From positions 558,001 to 622,000 of the forward strand of contig NZ_SIUB01000001.1 of the NCBI RefSeq assembly GCF_004310425.1: a DNA stretch of 64,000 nt, given 5' to 3'. The notes beneath the pieces were generated by a model, which worked only from the letters and a program-made list of their open reading frames with translations, did not search any database and was not told the origin of the DNA. Made by a program: the position numbers and the translations under genes. Positions 52,129 through 61,321 of the stretch are shown piece after piece (position 1 is the stretch's first letter; each line of letters starts with the position of its first letter). This stretch comes from Hansschlegelia quercus. Lineage in GTDB: Bacteria; Pseudomonadota; Alphaproteobacteria; Rhizobiales; Methylopilaceae.

Positions 52129-54345
52129 ATGAACCGTCCCCAGCCCTCCCAAGCCTTTGATCCCGCCGCCGCTCTGACGCTCGACATCGAGGGCATGCAC
52201 TGCGCGGCGTGCTCGGCGCGGGTCGAAAAGGTGCTGGGCGCGACTCCGGGGGTCGCGTCCGCAGTGGTCAACCTTCCGCTCGAGCGCGCCGATGTCCGCT
52301 TCGTGGGCGCCCCCGATCCGGCGGCTGCGGTCGCTGCGGTGGAGCGCGCGGGTTATGTCGCCCATGTCCGCCCGGCGGGCGCCGCCGAACGGCGACAGGC
52401 CGAAGCCGGCCGCGCCGAAGCGAAGCGCGCGGACGAGCGCCGCACCATCCTCCTGCTGATCATGACCGCGGTTCTGGGCGCGCCCTTCCTCGTCGAGATG
52501 CTGGGGATGGCGCTCGCGGCCCATGAAGTCCTGCCGGGCTGGGCTCAGTTGCTGCTCGCGACGCCCGTTCAGGTTTTGGTCGGCTGGCGGTTCTACCGCG
52601 GCGCCTATGCGGCGCTGCGCGGCGGCTCGGCCAATATGGACGTGCTGGTGGCGCTCGGAACGAGCGCGGCCTTCCTGTGGAGCGCGGCGCAAGTCGTCTT
52701 CGGTGGCCATGGCGGCCTCTATTTCGAGGCCTCCGTCGCGGTGCTGGGCTTTGTGCTGCTCGGCAATCTCCTTCAGGCGCGCGCAACCGCCGGCGCCTCC
52801 GCGGCGATCACCGCGCTTTCCGCGCTGACGCCCGCGACCGCGCGTCGCCGCGTCGACGGCCACGACGAGGAGGTCGCGGTCGAGGCGCTCGAACCGGGCG
52901 ACCTCGTGCTCGTCAGGCCCGGCGAGCGGCTTCCTGTCGACGGCCAAATCGTCGAGGGAGAATCGGCGGTCGACGAACAGCTCGTCACCGGCGAGAGCCG
53001 CCCTGTCGCGAAGAAGGCGGGCGACGCGGTGGTGGCGGGCTCGCTGAATGGCTCAGGCTTCCTTGTGGTGTCCGCGACCGCCGTCGGCGAGGACGCGACG
53101 CCGGCGCGCATCGGCCGGCTGGTTGCGCGCGCCCAGCTCGCCAAGGCCCCGGTGCAGCGACTGGTCGACCGGGTGACGGCCGTGTTCGTGCCGATCGTCG
53201 TCGGGCTTTCGGTCATCACGTTCGTAGGCTGGTTGATCGCGGGCGCGGGCTTCGGCGTGAGCCTCGGCCATGCGATCGCCGTGCTCGTGATCGCCTGCCC
53301 ATGCGCGCTCGGCCTCGCGACGCCGGCCGCCCTCGTCGCCGGCGCAGGCGCAGGCGCGAAGGCCGGCATTCTGGTGCGCGACATCGACGCGCTGGAGCGC
53401 GCGGCGAAGATCGACGCCGTGATCTTCGACAAGACCGGCACGCTGACCGCCGGCCGCCCGGCGCTGGTCGCGACCGAAGCGATCGACGGCGACGGCTCGA
53501 GGCTGCTCGCGCTCGCCGCAGCCATCGAGCGCGGCTCGGAGCATCCGCTGGGGAAGGCCGTCGTCGAGGCGGCCGAAGGCCAGGGCCTGCGCATCCACGA
53601 GGCGTTCAACATCCGCGCGCACTCCGGCGACGGCGTCTCGGGCGAGGTGGAGGGCGCCAAGGTCGCGGTCGGCGGCTTGCGGCTGCTGGCCTCGCTCGGC
53701 GTGCACACAGCCCCGATCGAACCGATGCTGGCGCGGCAGGCTGCGCAGGCGCGCACCGCGGTCGCGGTCTCCGAAGGGCGGCGCGCGAAAGGCGTGCTGG
53801 CCTTCGCCGACGCGCCGCGCCCTTCCGCCGCGCAGGCCGTCGGACGGTTGCGCGCCCTCGGGATCGAAGTCGTGATGCTGACCGGCGATTCGGCCGAAGC
53901 CGCGGCGCCCATCGCGCGCGCCGTCGGCATTTCGCGCGTCGAGGCGGGCCAGCGGCCGGCCGACAAGCTCGTCGCGATCGAGCGACTGAAGGCCGAGGGC
54001 TCGCGCGTCGCCATGGTCGGCGACGGCGTCAACGACGCGCCGGCGCTGGCCGCGGCCGATCTCGGCATCGCCATGGGCGGAGGAGCCGATGTCGCGCTCG
54101 AAAGCGCAGGCGTCGCGCTGCTGCGCCCGGACCCCGCGCTCGCAGGCGCCGCGATCGAACTGTCGAGACGCACCGTCAGGACCATCCGGCAGAACCTGGG
54201 CTGGGCGTTCGCCTACAATGTCATCGGCCTGCCGGCGGCCGCCTTCGGCTTTTTGTCTCCCGCGATCGCGGGCGCGGCGATGGCGCTGTCCTCGGCTAGC
54301 GTGGTGCTCAACGCTCTCAGGCTTTCGCGGTGGAAGCCGGAGTGA
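52129..54345 (+). CDS. copA: Copper-exporting P1B-type ATPase CopA
   Basis: 738 aa. One N-terminal heavy-metal-associated domain with GMHCAAC (residues 22-28). Membrane CPC motif (390-392, IACPCALGLATPAA), phosphorylation Asp434 in FDKTGTLTAG, SEHPLGKAV HP motif, TGDSAEA, and hinge VAMVGDGVNDAPALAAADLG. C-terminal metal-binding residues are FAYN and MALSSASVV. This set defines a Cu+ exporter. The start is ATG 52129 with AGGAA upstream; an apparent extension to 51790 is unlikely. No CueR-type operator or regulator was seen. Divergent from modA. Confidence 0.95.
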   Translation: MNRPQPSQAFDPAAALTLDIEGMHCAACSARVEKVLGATPGVASAVVNLPLERADVRFVGAPDPAAAVAAVERAGYVAHVRPAGAAERRQAEAGRAEAKRADERRTILLLIMTAVLGAPFLVEMLGMALAAHEVLPGWAQLLLATPVQVLVGWRFYRGAYAALRGGSANMDVLVALGTSAAFLWSAAQVVFGGHGGLYFEASVAVLGFVLLGNLLQARATAGASAAITALSALTPATARRRVDGHDEEVAVEALEPGDLVLVRPGERLPVDGQIVEGESAVDEQLVTGESRPVAKKAGDAVVAGSLNGSGFLVVSATAVGEDATPARIGRLVARAQLAKAPVQRLVDRVTAVFVPIVVGLSVITFVGWLIAGAGFGVSLGHAIAVLVIACPCALGLATPAALVAGAGAGAKAGILVRDIDALERAAKIDAVIFDKTGTLTAGRPALVATEAIDGDGSRLLALAAAIERGSEHPLGKAVVEAAEGQGLRIHEAFNIRAHSGDGVSGEVEGAKVAVGGLRLLASLGVHTAPIEPMLARQAAQARTAVAVSEGRRAKGVLAFADAPRPSAAQAVGRLRALGIEVVMLTGDSAEAAAPIARAVGISRVEAGQRPADKLVAIERLKAEGSRVAMVGDGVNDAPALAAADLGIAMGGGADVALESAGVALLRPDPALAGAAIELSRRTVRTIRQNLGWAFAYNVIGLPAAAFGFLSPAIAGAAMALSSASVVLNALRLSRWKPE

Positions 54346-54427
54346 GCGGTGCAGGGCTTCGCCGTTTCTCGGTCATGATTTTCGCTATAAGCGCGCCTGA
54401 CCGATCTTCAGCGAGGCCTCGCCGCCC

Positions 54428-56068
54428 ATGACCGACGCCCCCTCCCCTGCCCTACTTGACCGCCGGACGCTGCTGCAGCTCGGACTCGCGGCGCAGGCGG
54501 CGATCGCCCTCGGGGGACAGGCGCGGGCGCAAGGCGGCGATAGGCTGCAGTTCGGCCCGCCGGCGCCTTTCACCTACGACCTCTTGAAGGGCCTCGCGAA
54601 GGACCTCGCGTCGAAGCCCTACAAGGAGCCGGCGCGGCCCGATCCCGCGATCGTCCAGAAGATCGACTACGACGCCCACGGCAAGCTCAAGTTCAAGCCG
54701 GAGCATGCGCTCTACGGCGAGAGCGCCGGGGCCTATCCCATCACCTTCATGCATGTCGGCCAGTTCTTCCAGAAGACGGTGCGCATGCATGCCGTCGCCG
54801 ACGGCCAGGCCCGCGAAATCCTCTACGATCCCAGCCTCTTCAACATGCCGGCGGACAGCATTGCGCGGAAGCTGCCGCCGCAGCCCTCGGCCTTCGCCGG
54901 CTTCTGGATCCGCGAGGCGAAGGATCAGGTCACCGACAAGGGCGACTGGAAGATCCGCGAGCCGTTCGCGACTTTCCTCGGCGCCTCCTACTTTCGCGCG
55001 ATCGGCGGGCTCGGCCAGGTCGGCATGTCCGCCCGCGGAATGGCGCTGTTCCCGCAGCCCGGCGCGGCGGAGGAGTTTCCGGATTTCATCGCCTTCTGGT
55101 TCGAGCCAGCGAAGGCGGACGGCGAGCCCGTAACGGTCTACGCGCTGCTCGACAGCCCCTCGATCTGCGGCGCCTACCGCTTCCTGATCAGCCGCAACGC
55201 CGGCACGCTGATGGAGATCGAGGCGACCGTCACCATGCGACGCGACCTCGACCGTGTGGGCTTGGCGGCGCTCACCTCGATGTACTGGTTCTCCGAGACA
55301 GCAAAGCCCGGCGAGATCGACTGGCGGCCGGAGGTGCACGATTCCGACGGCCTCGCGATGTGGACCGGCGCGGGCGAGCGCATCTGGCGCCCGCTCAACA
55401 ACCCCCCGCGCATCATGACCTCGACCTTCTCCGACGAGGCGCCGAAGGGCTTTGGCCTGCTCCAGCGCGACCGGCTGTTCGACCATTATCAGGACGGCGT
55501 GAAGTATCAGGATCGTCCGTCGACCTGGGTCGAGCCCGTCGGCCAATGGGGCAAGGGCGCGGTGCAGTTGATCGAGCTGCCGACCGACGACGAGATCCAC
55601 GACAACATCGTCGCCTACTGGATTCCCGCCGAGCCGTTCAAGGCGGGCCACACCACCGCGCTCGCCTACAAGCTGCATTGGGCGGACGTCGAGCCCTACC
55701 CGACTCCGCTCGGCCGCTGCGTCGCGACGCGGATCGGCCGCGGCGGCCAGCCAGGCCTGCCGCGGCCGCCGGGGCTGAAGAAGTTCATGGTGGAGTTTCT
55801 GGGCGGCCCGCTCGAAAACATTCCCTACGGCCAGACCGTCGAGCCGGTGCTCTCGGCCTCGCGCGGCACGTTCTCATATGTCTTCGCGGAAGCCGTGCCG
55901 AGCGACGTGAAGGGTCACTGGCGCGCACAGTTCGACCTCAAGGTCGACGGGCCGGAGCCGGTCGAGATGCGCTGCTATCTCAAGGTTGGCGACACGGTGC
56001 TGACGGAGACTTGGCTCTATCAGTTCCACCCGGACCCGGCCCCCGCGCCGGTGGCGCCCCCGCGATAA
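54428..56068 (+). CDS. Periplasmic glucan biosynthesis protein, OpgG/MdoG family (copy 2)
   Basis: 546 aa with a Tat-type signal (LLDRRTLLQLGLAAQAAIAL then GGQARA). It is a paralogue of the gene at 47716: GASYFRAIGGLGQVGMSARG, RPEVHDSDGLAMWTGAGERI, PKGFGLLQRDRLFDHYQDGV and ELPTDDEIHDNIVAYWIPAE align throughout, but the proteins differ at many positions, so the duplication is old. It ends in a Pro/Ala tail (FHPDPAPAPVAPPR). It follows copA by 82 bp. Both copies probably act on osmoregulated periplasmic glucan. Confidence 0.9.
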   Translation: MTDAPSPALLDRRTLLQLGLAAQAAIALGGQARAQGGDRLQFGPPAPFTYDLLKGLAKDLASKPYKEPARPDPAIVQKIDYDAHGKLKFKPEHALYGESAGAYPITFMHVGQFFQKTVRMHAVADGQAREILYDPSLFNMPADSIARKLPPQPSAFAGFWIREAKDQVTDKGDWKIREPFATFLGASYFRAIGGLGQVGMSARGMALFPQPGAAEEFPDFIAFWFEPAKADGEPVTVYALLDSPSICGAYRFLISRNAGTLMEIEATVTMRRDLDRVGLAALTSMYWFSETAKPGEIDWRPEVHDSDGLAMWTGAGERIWRPLNNPPRIMTSTFSDEAPKGFGLLQRDRLFDHYQDGVKYQDRPSTWVEPVGQWGKGAVQLIELPTDDEIHDNIVAYWIPAEPFKAGHTTALAYKLHWADVEPYPTPLGRCVATRIGRGGQPGLPRPPGLKKFMVEFLGGPLENIPYGQTVEPVLSASRGTFSYVFAEAVPSDVKGHWRAQFDLKVDGPEPVEMRCYLKVGDTVLTETWLYQFHPDPAPAPVAPPR

Positions 56069-56079
56069 GCGGACAAGAC

Positions 56080-56182
56080 GTCATCCCGGCCGAAGCGAAG
56101 CGGAGAGGCGGGATCGTGAGCCGGATCGAGCTCATTTTTGAGGACGATCCCCGGATCGGCGCTTCGCGCCGTCCGGGGTGAC
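56080..56182 (+). repeat. 103-bp palindromic repeat, copy F
   Basis: GTCATCCCGGCCGAAGCGAA ... GGCGGGATCG (left), AGGACGATCCCCGGATCGGC ... GCGCCGTCCGGGGTGAC (right). It lies between the convergent glucan gene and the outer-membrane protein gene. Confidence 0.85.
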
Positions 56183-56229
56183 GCCTGATCGTCAGCGACG
56201 AGCCGCGGCTGACGCGCGGCGTAGCCAGA

Positions 56230-57066
56230 TCAGAAGTGGAAGCCGTTCCAGGCGAAGGAGTAGCCGACGCCGAGACCTGCCGTGAACGCGTTCTTCGTGC
56301 CCAGCGTCCGCGTGACAGGGCTCTTGCCGGCCTCGTCGACATAGCGGTCGTAGCGGCCGAAGGCGGTGACCGACCACTCGTTGGTCAGCTGGTAGGTCGC
56401 GGACGCCGCGGCGCCCACCGACTTGATCCCGCCGCCCGCCTTGTAGCGCGAGATGCCGCCGACATCAGCGGCCTCGCCGGCGCTGACGCCGAAATAGGTG
56501 TTCATGTATTTGCGGTCGCCGAGCTCGAGGCGCGGACCGACCAGGACCGTCAGCTTGTCGTAGATGAAGATGCCGTCGGCCGCGACCGTGCCGGAGAAGC
56601 CGTTGCTGCCCCACAGGCCATAGCGCGCTTCGCCGCGCAGGCGGATGAACTCGGTCGGGTAGTATTCGAGGAACGCGCCCGGCTCGATGCCGTAGTCGAT
56701 GTTATCCATGCCGCGGAAGCGGCGCACGTCGCTCGAGTCCCGCTCGCCATGGATGCGCGCCGTCGGGCCGAACTGGATGCTCGGTGTGTTAATCAGCGCA
56801 AGGTCGATGCCGTCATCCGGCGAGCCGATCTTGTAGGGCTCATTGCCGCGGCGGATGCTGAGGCCCGGCGCGCCGGTGAAGTGGTATTCCTTCGAGCCTT
56901 CGAAGCGCGGCTGGTAGAAGCCGGTGCCCTTGATCGTCGCAACCCAGATATCGACCGGAACGGCCACCGCCTCGGCGGGCGCGTCGACCGCGAGATCGGC
57001 CGCCTGGGCTTGGCCGGCGAAGGCTGCAAACGCGGCGGAGAGAATGAACGGCAGGCTGCGGCGCAT
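56230..57066 (-). CDS. MipA/OmpV family outer membrane protein
   Basis: 278 aa with Sec signal (ending GQAQAADLAVD). The mature part alternates polar and hydrophobic residues as in a beta-barrel and ends in GVGYSFAWNGFHF, the aromatic C-terminus used by the BAM complex. Matching MipA features: GLSIRRGNEPYKIGSPDDGI, YGIEPGAFLEYYPTEFIRLR, YGLWGSNGFSGTVAADGIF and YFGVSAGEAADVGGISRYKA. MipA proteins scaffold murein enzymes or act as porins; the exact role is unknown. Convergent with the glucan gene across repeat F. Confidence 0.88.
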   Translation of the reverse strand: MRRSLPFILSAAFAAFAGQAQAADLAVDAPAEAVAVPVDIWVATIKGTGFYQPRFEGSKEYHFTGAPGLSIRRGNEPYKIGSPDDGIDLALINTPSIQFGPTARIHGERDSSDVRRFRGMDNIDYGIEPGAFLEYYPTEFIRLRGEARYGLWGSNGFSGTVAADGIFIYDKLTVLVGPRLELGDRKYMNTYFGVSAGEAADVGGISRYKAGGGIKSVGAAASATYQLTNEWSVTAFGRYDRYVDEAGKSPVTRTLGTKNAFTAGLGVGYSFAWNGFHF

Positions 57067-57289
57067 GGGTACTATCCTAGTATCGAAACCGGGCCCGACC
57101 CGATCTTCGAAGCGTCAATCTACCCTGACTTGGCGATCGAAATTCTGGAAAAAGCCTCCTCGCAGCCGAGATTTGGGCGGCGTTGCCTGGAGGCAACGGT
57201 ATCACGGCGCCGCCTGATTGCGCTTCTGGCGCGCGATTAGGCTTCCATCATTACACCGGACCGGCGGAACGCTTAATCGGCTAAGCGGT

Positions 57290-57317
57290 GCAAGGCTTGG
57301 CCTTCGCCTTGCAAGGC
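57290..57317. promoter_or_regulatory. Overlapping palindromes before the OxlT-like gene
   Basis: GCAAGGC (57290-57296) pairs with GCCTTGC (57306-57312). The second arm is also the left half of the perfect 12-bp palindrome GCCTTGCAAGGC (57306-57317). It lies 30 bp before the start codon. It could be an operator for a dimeric regulator, or an RNA switch between two pairings. Confidence 0.35.
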
Positions 57318-57346
57318 GCTTGGACTATTCCCGAGGGAGAGCCGCC

Positions 57347-58639
57347 TTGCCGACGACTGAAGCCGTATCGAACCGCACGCGCTGGGTTCAGCTTGCGCTC
57401 GGCGTGGTCGCCATGATGGCGATCTCCAGCCCGCAATATGTCTGGACGCTCTTCACCAAGCCGCTGATCGCCGACCTTGGGACGACGCTTCCTGACCTGC
57501 AGGTGACGTTCTCGATCCTGATCGTGCTGCAGACCTGGCTGTCTCCGGCTCAAGGGGCGCTCGTCGAGCGGTTCGGGCCGCGCCTGCTCGTCGCCGTCGG
57601 CTGCGCCCTGTCGGCCGCAAGCTGGATCTTGACCGCGTACGCGACCAGTCTCGCCGCCGTCTATTTCACCTATGGCGTCCTCGCCGGCGTCGGCACCGGC
57701 ATCGTCTACATCGGCATCATCGGGCAGATGGTGAAGTGGTTCCCCGACAAGCGCGGCTTCGCCACCGGCATGGCGGCCGCCGGCTACGGCTTCGGCGCGA
57801 TCTTCATGAACTTCCCGGTCTCGGCGTCGCTGACCACCTCGGGCCTGCAGCACACTCTGATCGTCTTCGGCCTGCTGCAGGGCATCGTCGGCGTCGGCGC
57901 CGCGCTGTTCCTCAAGGCTGCGCCCACGCACGGCGCCGCTGCGCGGCCTGAGCCCGCAGTCGCGGGCCTGCGCACGCGGCGCGACTTCACCAGCCGCGAG
58001 ATGCTGAAGCAGCCAGTGTTCTGGCTGATGTTCGCGATGATGACGATGATGTCGACCGGCGGCCTCATGGTGATCTCGCAGTTCGCGACCTTCTCGCGCT
58101 CCTTCGGCATCGACGAGAAGGTGCTCGTGCTGGGCTTCGCGGCGCTGCCGCTCGCGCTCACCATCGACCGCATCACCAACGGCCTGACGCGCCCGATCTT
58201 CGGGCACATCTCGGACCGCATCGGCCGTGAAAAGACGATGGCGATCGCCTTCATCGGCGAGGGGCTGGCGATCGCCGCCCTCGTCGCGGTGCGCGAGGAT
58301 CCGCTGCTCTACGTGCTCATGTCGGGCGTCGTGTTCTTCGGCTGGGGCGAGATCTTCTCGCTGTTCCCCTCGACGCTGACGGACACGTTCGGCGAGACGC
58401 ACGCCTCCAAGAACTACGGCTTCCTCTACATGGCGCAGGGCGTGGGCTCTGTGCTTGGCGGCCCGATCGCGGCGCTGATCTTCAGCCAGACGGGGAGCTG
58501 GATGCCGGTCTTCGGCATCATCATCGTGATGGACGTGCTGACCGGCCTGCTCGCTCTGTTCGCGCTCGCGCCGATGCGGCGAAGGCTGATCGGGTCGGCG
58601 GTCGAGGCCGAACCGGCGCTCGTAACGCGGCCGGCCTGA
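57347..58639 (+). CDS. MFS transporter, oxalate/formate antiporter (OxlT) type
   Basis: 430 aa with twelve predicted membrane helices. Family features: SSPQYVWTLFTKPLIADLGT, GLVERFGPRLLVAVG-type loop (QGALVERFGPRLLVAVGCAL), GTGIVYIGIIGQMVKWFPDK, GFATGMAAAGYGFGA, and RITNGLTRPIFGHISDRIGR between halves. OxlT-like carriers exchange monocarboxylate or dicarboxylate anions. The start is TTG 57347, with GAGGGAGA about 8 nt upstream. The reading from 57218 adds 43 non-membrane residues. Confidence 0.87.
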   Translation: MPTTEAVSNRTRWVQLALGVVAMMAISSPQYVWTLFTKPLIADLGTTLPDLQVTFSILIVLQTWLSPAQGALVERFGPRLLVAVGCALSAASWILTAYATSLAAVYFTYGVLAGVGTGIVYIGIIGQMVKWFPDKRGFATGMAAAGYGFGAIFMNFPVSASLTTSGLQHTLIVFGLLQGIVGVGAALFLKAAPTHGAAARPEPAVAGLRTRRDFTSREMLKQPVFWLMFAMMTMMSTGGLMVISQFATFSRSFGIDEKVLVLGFAALPLALTIDRITNGLTRPIFGHISDRIGREKTMAIAFIGEGLAIAALVAVREDPLLYVLMSGVVFFGWGEIFSLFPSTLTDTFGETHASKNYGFLYMAQGVGSVLGGPIAALIFSQTGSWMPVFGIIIVMDVLTGLLALFALAPMRRRLIGSAVEAEPALVTRPA

Positions 58640-58677
58640 AGCGCCATCCCATCGTCGCGACCGATCGATAGAGGATG

Positions 58678-58707
58678 AGGCGGCGCGGTCATGCGACGGC
58701 GCCGCCT
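58678..58707. terminator. Hairpin after the OxlT-like gene
   Basis: A perfect 9-bp stem (58678-58686 with 58699-58707), 12-nt loop, only a weak T-rich tail (TATTGATTC). A probable but not certain terminator. Confidence 0.45.
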
Positions 58708-58784
58708 ATTGATTCGCCCGCGCCCTTCCACCTTTATCGGCCCGCGCGGACGATCCCGCGTCGAGCGAAGGAGCGCCCCCGAAA

Positions 58785-60218
58785 ATGACGGACTACCCGG
58801 TCTACGGAGAAATCGACGGCCCGATCGTGATGATCGGCTTCGGCTCGATCGGACGCGGGACGCTCCCGCTGATCGAGCGGCATTTCAAGTACGACCGGAA
58901 CCGCATCGTCGCGATCGACCCGAGCGACCTCAACAAGCACATCCTCGACGCCCACGGCGTGCCATTCATCCAGAAGCACGTGACGCGCGAGAACTATCGC
59001 GAGCTTCTGACGCCGCTGCTGACCAAAGGCGGCGGCCGCGGCTTCTGCGTGAACCTCTCGGTCGACACAGGCTCCGCCGATCTCATCGAGCTCTGCCAGG
59101 AGCTCGGCTGCCTCTACATCGACACCGTCAACGAGCCGTGGCTCGGCTTCTACTTCGACAAGTCGAAGGGCCCCTCCGAGCGCTCGAACTTCGCGCTGCG
59201 CGAGATGACGCTCGATCTGCGCCGCCGCTCCAAGCCCGGCCTGCCGACCGCGGTCTCCACCTGCGGCGCGAACCCCGGCATGGTCTCCTTCTTCACCAAA
59301 CAGGCCGCGCTCAACATCGCGCAGGACATGAATCTCAACACGCCGGAGCCGACCAACCGCGAGGAATGGGCGGCTCTGATGCGTCAGATAGGCGTCAAGG
59401 GAGTCCACATCGCCGAGCGCGACACCCAGCGCGGCAAGGACCCCAAGACGCCGGGCGTATTCCTCAACACCTGGTCGGTCGAGGGCTTCATCTCGGAGGG
59501 TCTTCAGCCGGCGGAGCTCGGCTGGGGCACCCACGAGAAATGGATGCCGGCGAACGCCAAACGCCATGACGACCCGAAGGCGCCGGCGATCTACCTGATG
59601 CAGCCCGGGGCCGCCACGAAGGTGCGCACCTGGTGCCCGACGCTCGGTCCCCAATACGGCTTCCTCGTTACCCACAACGAGTCGATCTCGATCCCCGACT
59701 ACTTCACGGTCTGGGAGGACAACGAGGCGGTCTACCGCCCGACCTGCCACTACGCCTACCACCCCGCGAACGACGCCGTGCTCTCGTGGCACGAGCTGTT
59801 CGGCGCCGAAGGCAAGGTGCAGGAGACGCTGCACGTGCTCGACGAGGACGAACTGGTCGACGGCATCGACGAACTCGGCGTGCTGCTCTACGGCCATGGC
59901 AAGGGCGCCTACTGGTACGGCTCGCAGCTCTCGCTGGAGGAGACGCGCGCGCTCGCGCCCTACCAGAACGCGACCGGGCTCCAGGTCACCTCCGCGATCC
60001 TCGCCGGCATGGTCTGGGCGCTGGAGAACCCGAACGAGGGCATCGTCGAGACCGACGAGATGGACTTCAAGCGCTGCCTCGAGATCCAGCTTCCGTATCT
60101 CGGCCCCGTGAAGGGCTACTACACGGACTGGACGCCGCTTCAGAACCGGCCGGGCCTGTTCCCCGAGGAGATCGACGAGAGCGACCCCTGGCAGTTCAGG
60201 AACTTCTTCGTCGGGTGA
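58785..60218 (+). CDS. Homospermidine synthase (bacterial type)
   Basis: 477 aa. NAD-dependent enzyme that makes sym-homospermidine from two putrescines. Rossmann start VMIGFGSIGRGTLPLIERHF, GRGFCVNLSVDTGSADLIEL, IDTVNEPWLGFYFDKSK, VSTCGANPGMVSFFTKQAAL, LQVTSAILAGMVWALENPNE and PVKGYYTDWTPLQNRPGLFP are characteristic. Homospermidine is the main triamine in many Hyphomicrobiales. It works with the ODC at 44609. It ends 3 bp from a convergent hydrolase gene. Confidence 0.95.
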   Translation: MTDYPVYGEIDGPIVMIGFGSIGRGTLPLIERHFKYDRNRIVAIDPSDLNKHILDAHGVPFIQKHVTRENYRELLTPLLTKGGGRGFCVNLSVDTGSADLIELCQELGCLYIDTVNEPWLGFYFDKSKGPSERSNFALREMTLDLRRRSKPGLPTAVSTCGANPGMVSFFTKQAALNIAQDMNLNTPEPTNREEWAALMRQIGVKGVHIAERDTQRGKDPKTPGVFLNTWSVEGFISEGLQPAELGWGTHEKWMPANAKRHDDPKAPAIYLMQPGAATKVRTWCPTLGPQYGFLVTHNESISIPDYFTVWEDNEAVYRPTCHYAYHPANDAVLSWHELFGAEGKVQETLHVLDEDELVDGIDELGVLLYGHGKGAYWYGSQLSLEETRALAPYQNATGLQVTSAILAGMVWALENPNEGIVETDEMDFKRCLEIQLPYLGPVKGYYTDWTPLQNRPGLFPEEIDESDPWQFRNFFVG

Positions 60219-60221
60219 AGC

Positions 60222-61175
60222 TCAGGCCGGCTGGCGCCGTCCGGGCACGAAGGCGTCGAACGCCGCCCAGAACTGCTCGCGGATGTCGTCGCGCTCCAGC
60301 ATGATCTCGTGGAGCGCGCCGCGGAGCAGCACGTGGCCGCCGCTCGTCAGCCGGCGCGCGAAGCGCTCACCGGCGACCGGGTCGACGATCCGGTCGCGAC
60401 CCGCGGTGATGACGAGCGTCGGCGTCCGCAGGCTTTCCGGAAAACCCCGCGCGCTGGTCGCGATCATCGCCCGGAACGCGGCGGCGACCCATCCGATGGT
60501 CGGCGCCGCGACCCCGAGATCCGGCGCGATGGTCAGCGCCCTGGCCGACACCGCGTAGCGTTTCGGATCCGAGGTCACCGGATTGCCGGCGAAGGCTTTC
60601 AGCGGCGGCAAACGGTTGCTGCCGGACGGGATGTAGGCTTCGGAGAGGCCGAGCCGACTGAGCCCGCTCGCAAGCCCCTGCGCGAAGAACCGCGTCGGCC
60701 TCAGCGGCAAGCCGATCATCGGAGCGACCAGAACCGCGCGCTCGAACCACTGCGGCTGGCGGGAAATCAGGTCGGCGACGACAGGCGCGGACATGGAATG
60801 AGCGAGCGCGAAATAAGGCGCAGGGCAGTCGATCAGCGCGACCTGGCGCATCAGGGCCTCCGCGTCGGCGCGGTACTCCGCGAAGTCGCCGACATGTCCC
60901 TTGAACGGGTTCACGAGCAGCCGCTCGGACCCGCCCTGCCCTCGGTAGTCGAGCGTCGCCACGGCGAAGCCGCGGGCGAGTAGGTCTGCGACGACCTCGC
61001 CATATTTCTCGATGAACTCGATGCGGCCGTGGAACAGGCACACCGTTCCCCGCGCAACGCCTTTCGGCCGCCAGAAGGCTGCGCGCAGCTTCACTCCGTC
61101 GGCGGCGACCAGGATGCGGACCTGTGCGCCTTCCGGAGCCTGAGCGCCTGGGATCTGGACGAGAGCGCCTTCCAT
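60222..61175 (-). CDS. Alpha/beta hydrolase, lysophospholipase (PldB) type
   Basis: 317 aa from ATG 61175. Motifs: CLFHGRIEFIEKYGEVVADL, ATLDYRGQGGSERLLVNPFK, nucleophile elbow ALAHSMSAP (Ser in A-H-S-M-S, variant of GHSMG), acid in ITAGRDRIVDP, His in RGALHEIMLERDD. The YRGQGGS and NPFKGHVGDFAEY segments are typical of PldB-like monoacylglycerol/lysophospholipid lipases. The start is uncertain: ATG 61217 or GTG 61268 would add 14 or 31 residues, and none has a clear ribosome site. Confidence 0.87.
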   Translation of the reverse strand: MEGALVQIPGAQAPEGAQVRILVAADGVKLRAAFWRPKGVARGTVCLFHGRIEFIEKYGEVVADLLARGFAVATLDYRGQGGSERLLVNPFKGHVGDFAEYRADAEALMRQVALIDCPAPYFALAHSMSAPVVADLISRQPQWFERAVLVAPMIGLPLRPTRFFAQGLASGLSRLGLSEAYIPSGSNRLPPLKAFAGNPVTSDPKRYAVSARALTIAPDLGVAAPTIGWVAAAFRAMIATSARGFPESLRTPTLVITAGRDRIVDPVAGERFARRLTSGGHVLLRGALHEIMLERDDIREQFWAAFDAFVPGRRQPA

Positions 61176-61284
61176 GGCGGGGCGCGGAGATGGAGATTTC
61201 CGGGCTCGATCAAGCATCACGGGAGCCTGCGCCAGAACCCTTAAAAAGGCTCCCTCGAAAGGCGTCACGATCGGCTTGAAACCT

Positions 61285-61315
61285 CTTGAACGGCGTTTTT
61301 CGGGGCACCAAATAT
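61285..61315 (+). promoter_or_regulatory. Heat-shock (RpoH-type) promoter of hsp20
   Basis: CTTGAAC (-35, 61285-61291), 18-nt spacer, AAATAT (-10, 61310-61315). CTTGAA fits alphaproteobacterial RpoH -35 boxes. The start point should be near 61322, just before the thermometer hairpins. Confidence 0.55.
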
Positions 61316-61321
61316 CGTCTG

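Noticed and set aside
52677..54299. A 540-codon frame overlapping copA
   Set aside because: Arg-rich out-of-frame shadow of the ATPase gene, with no domain.
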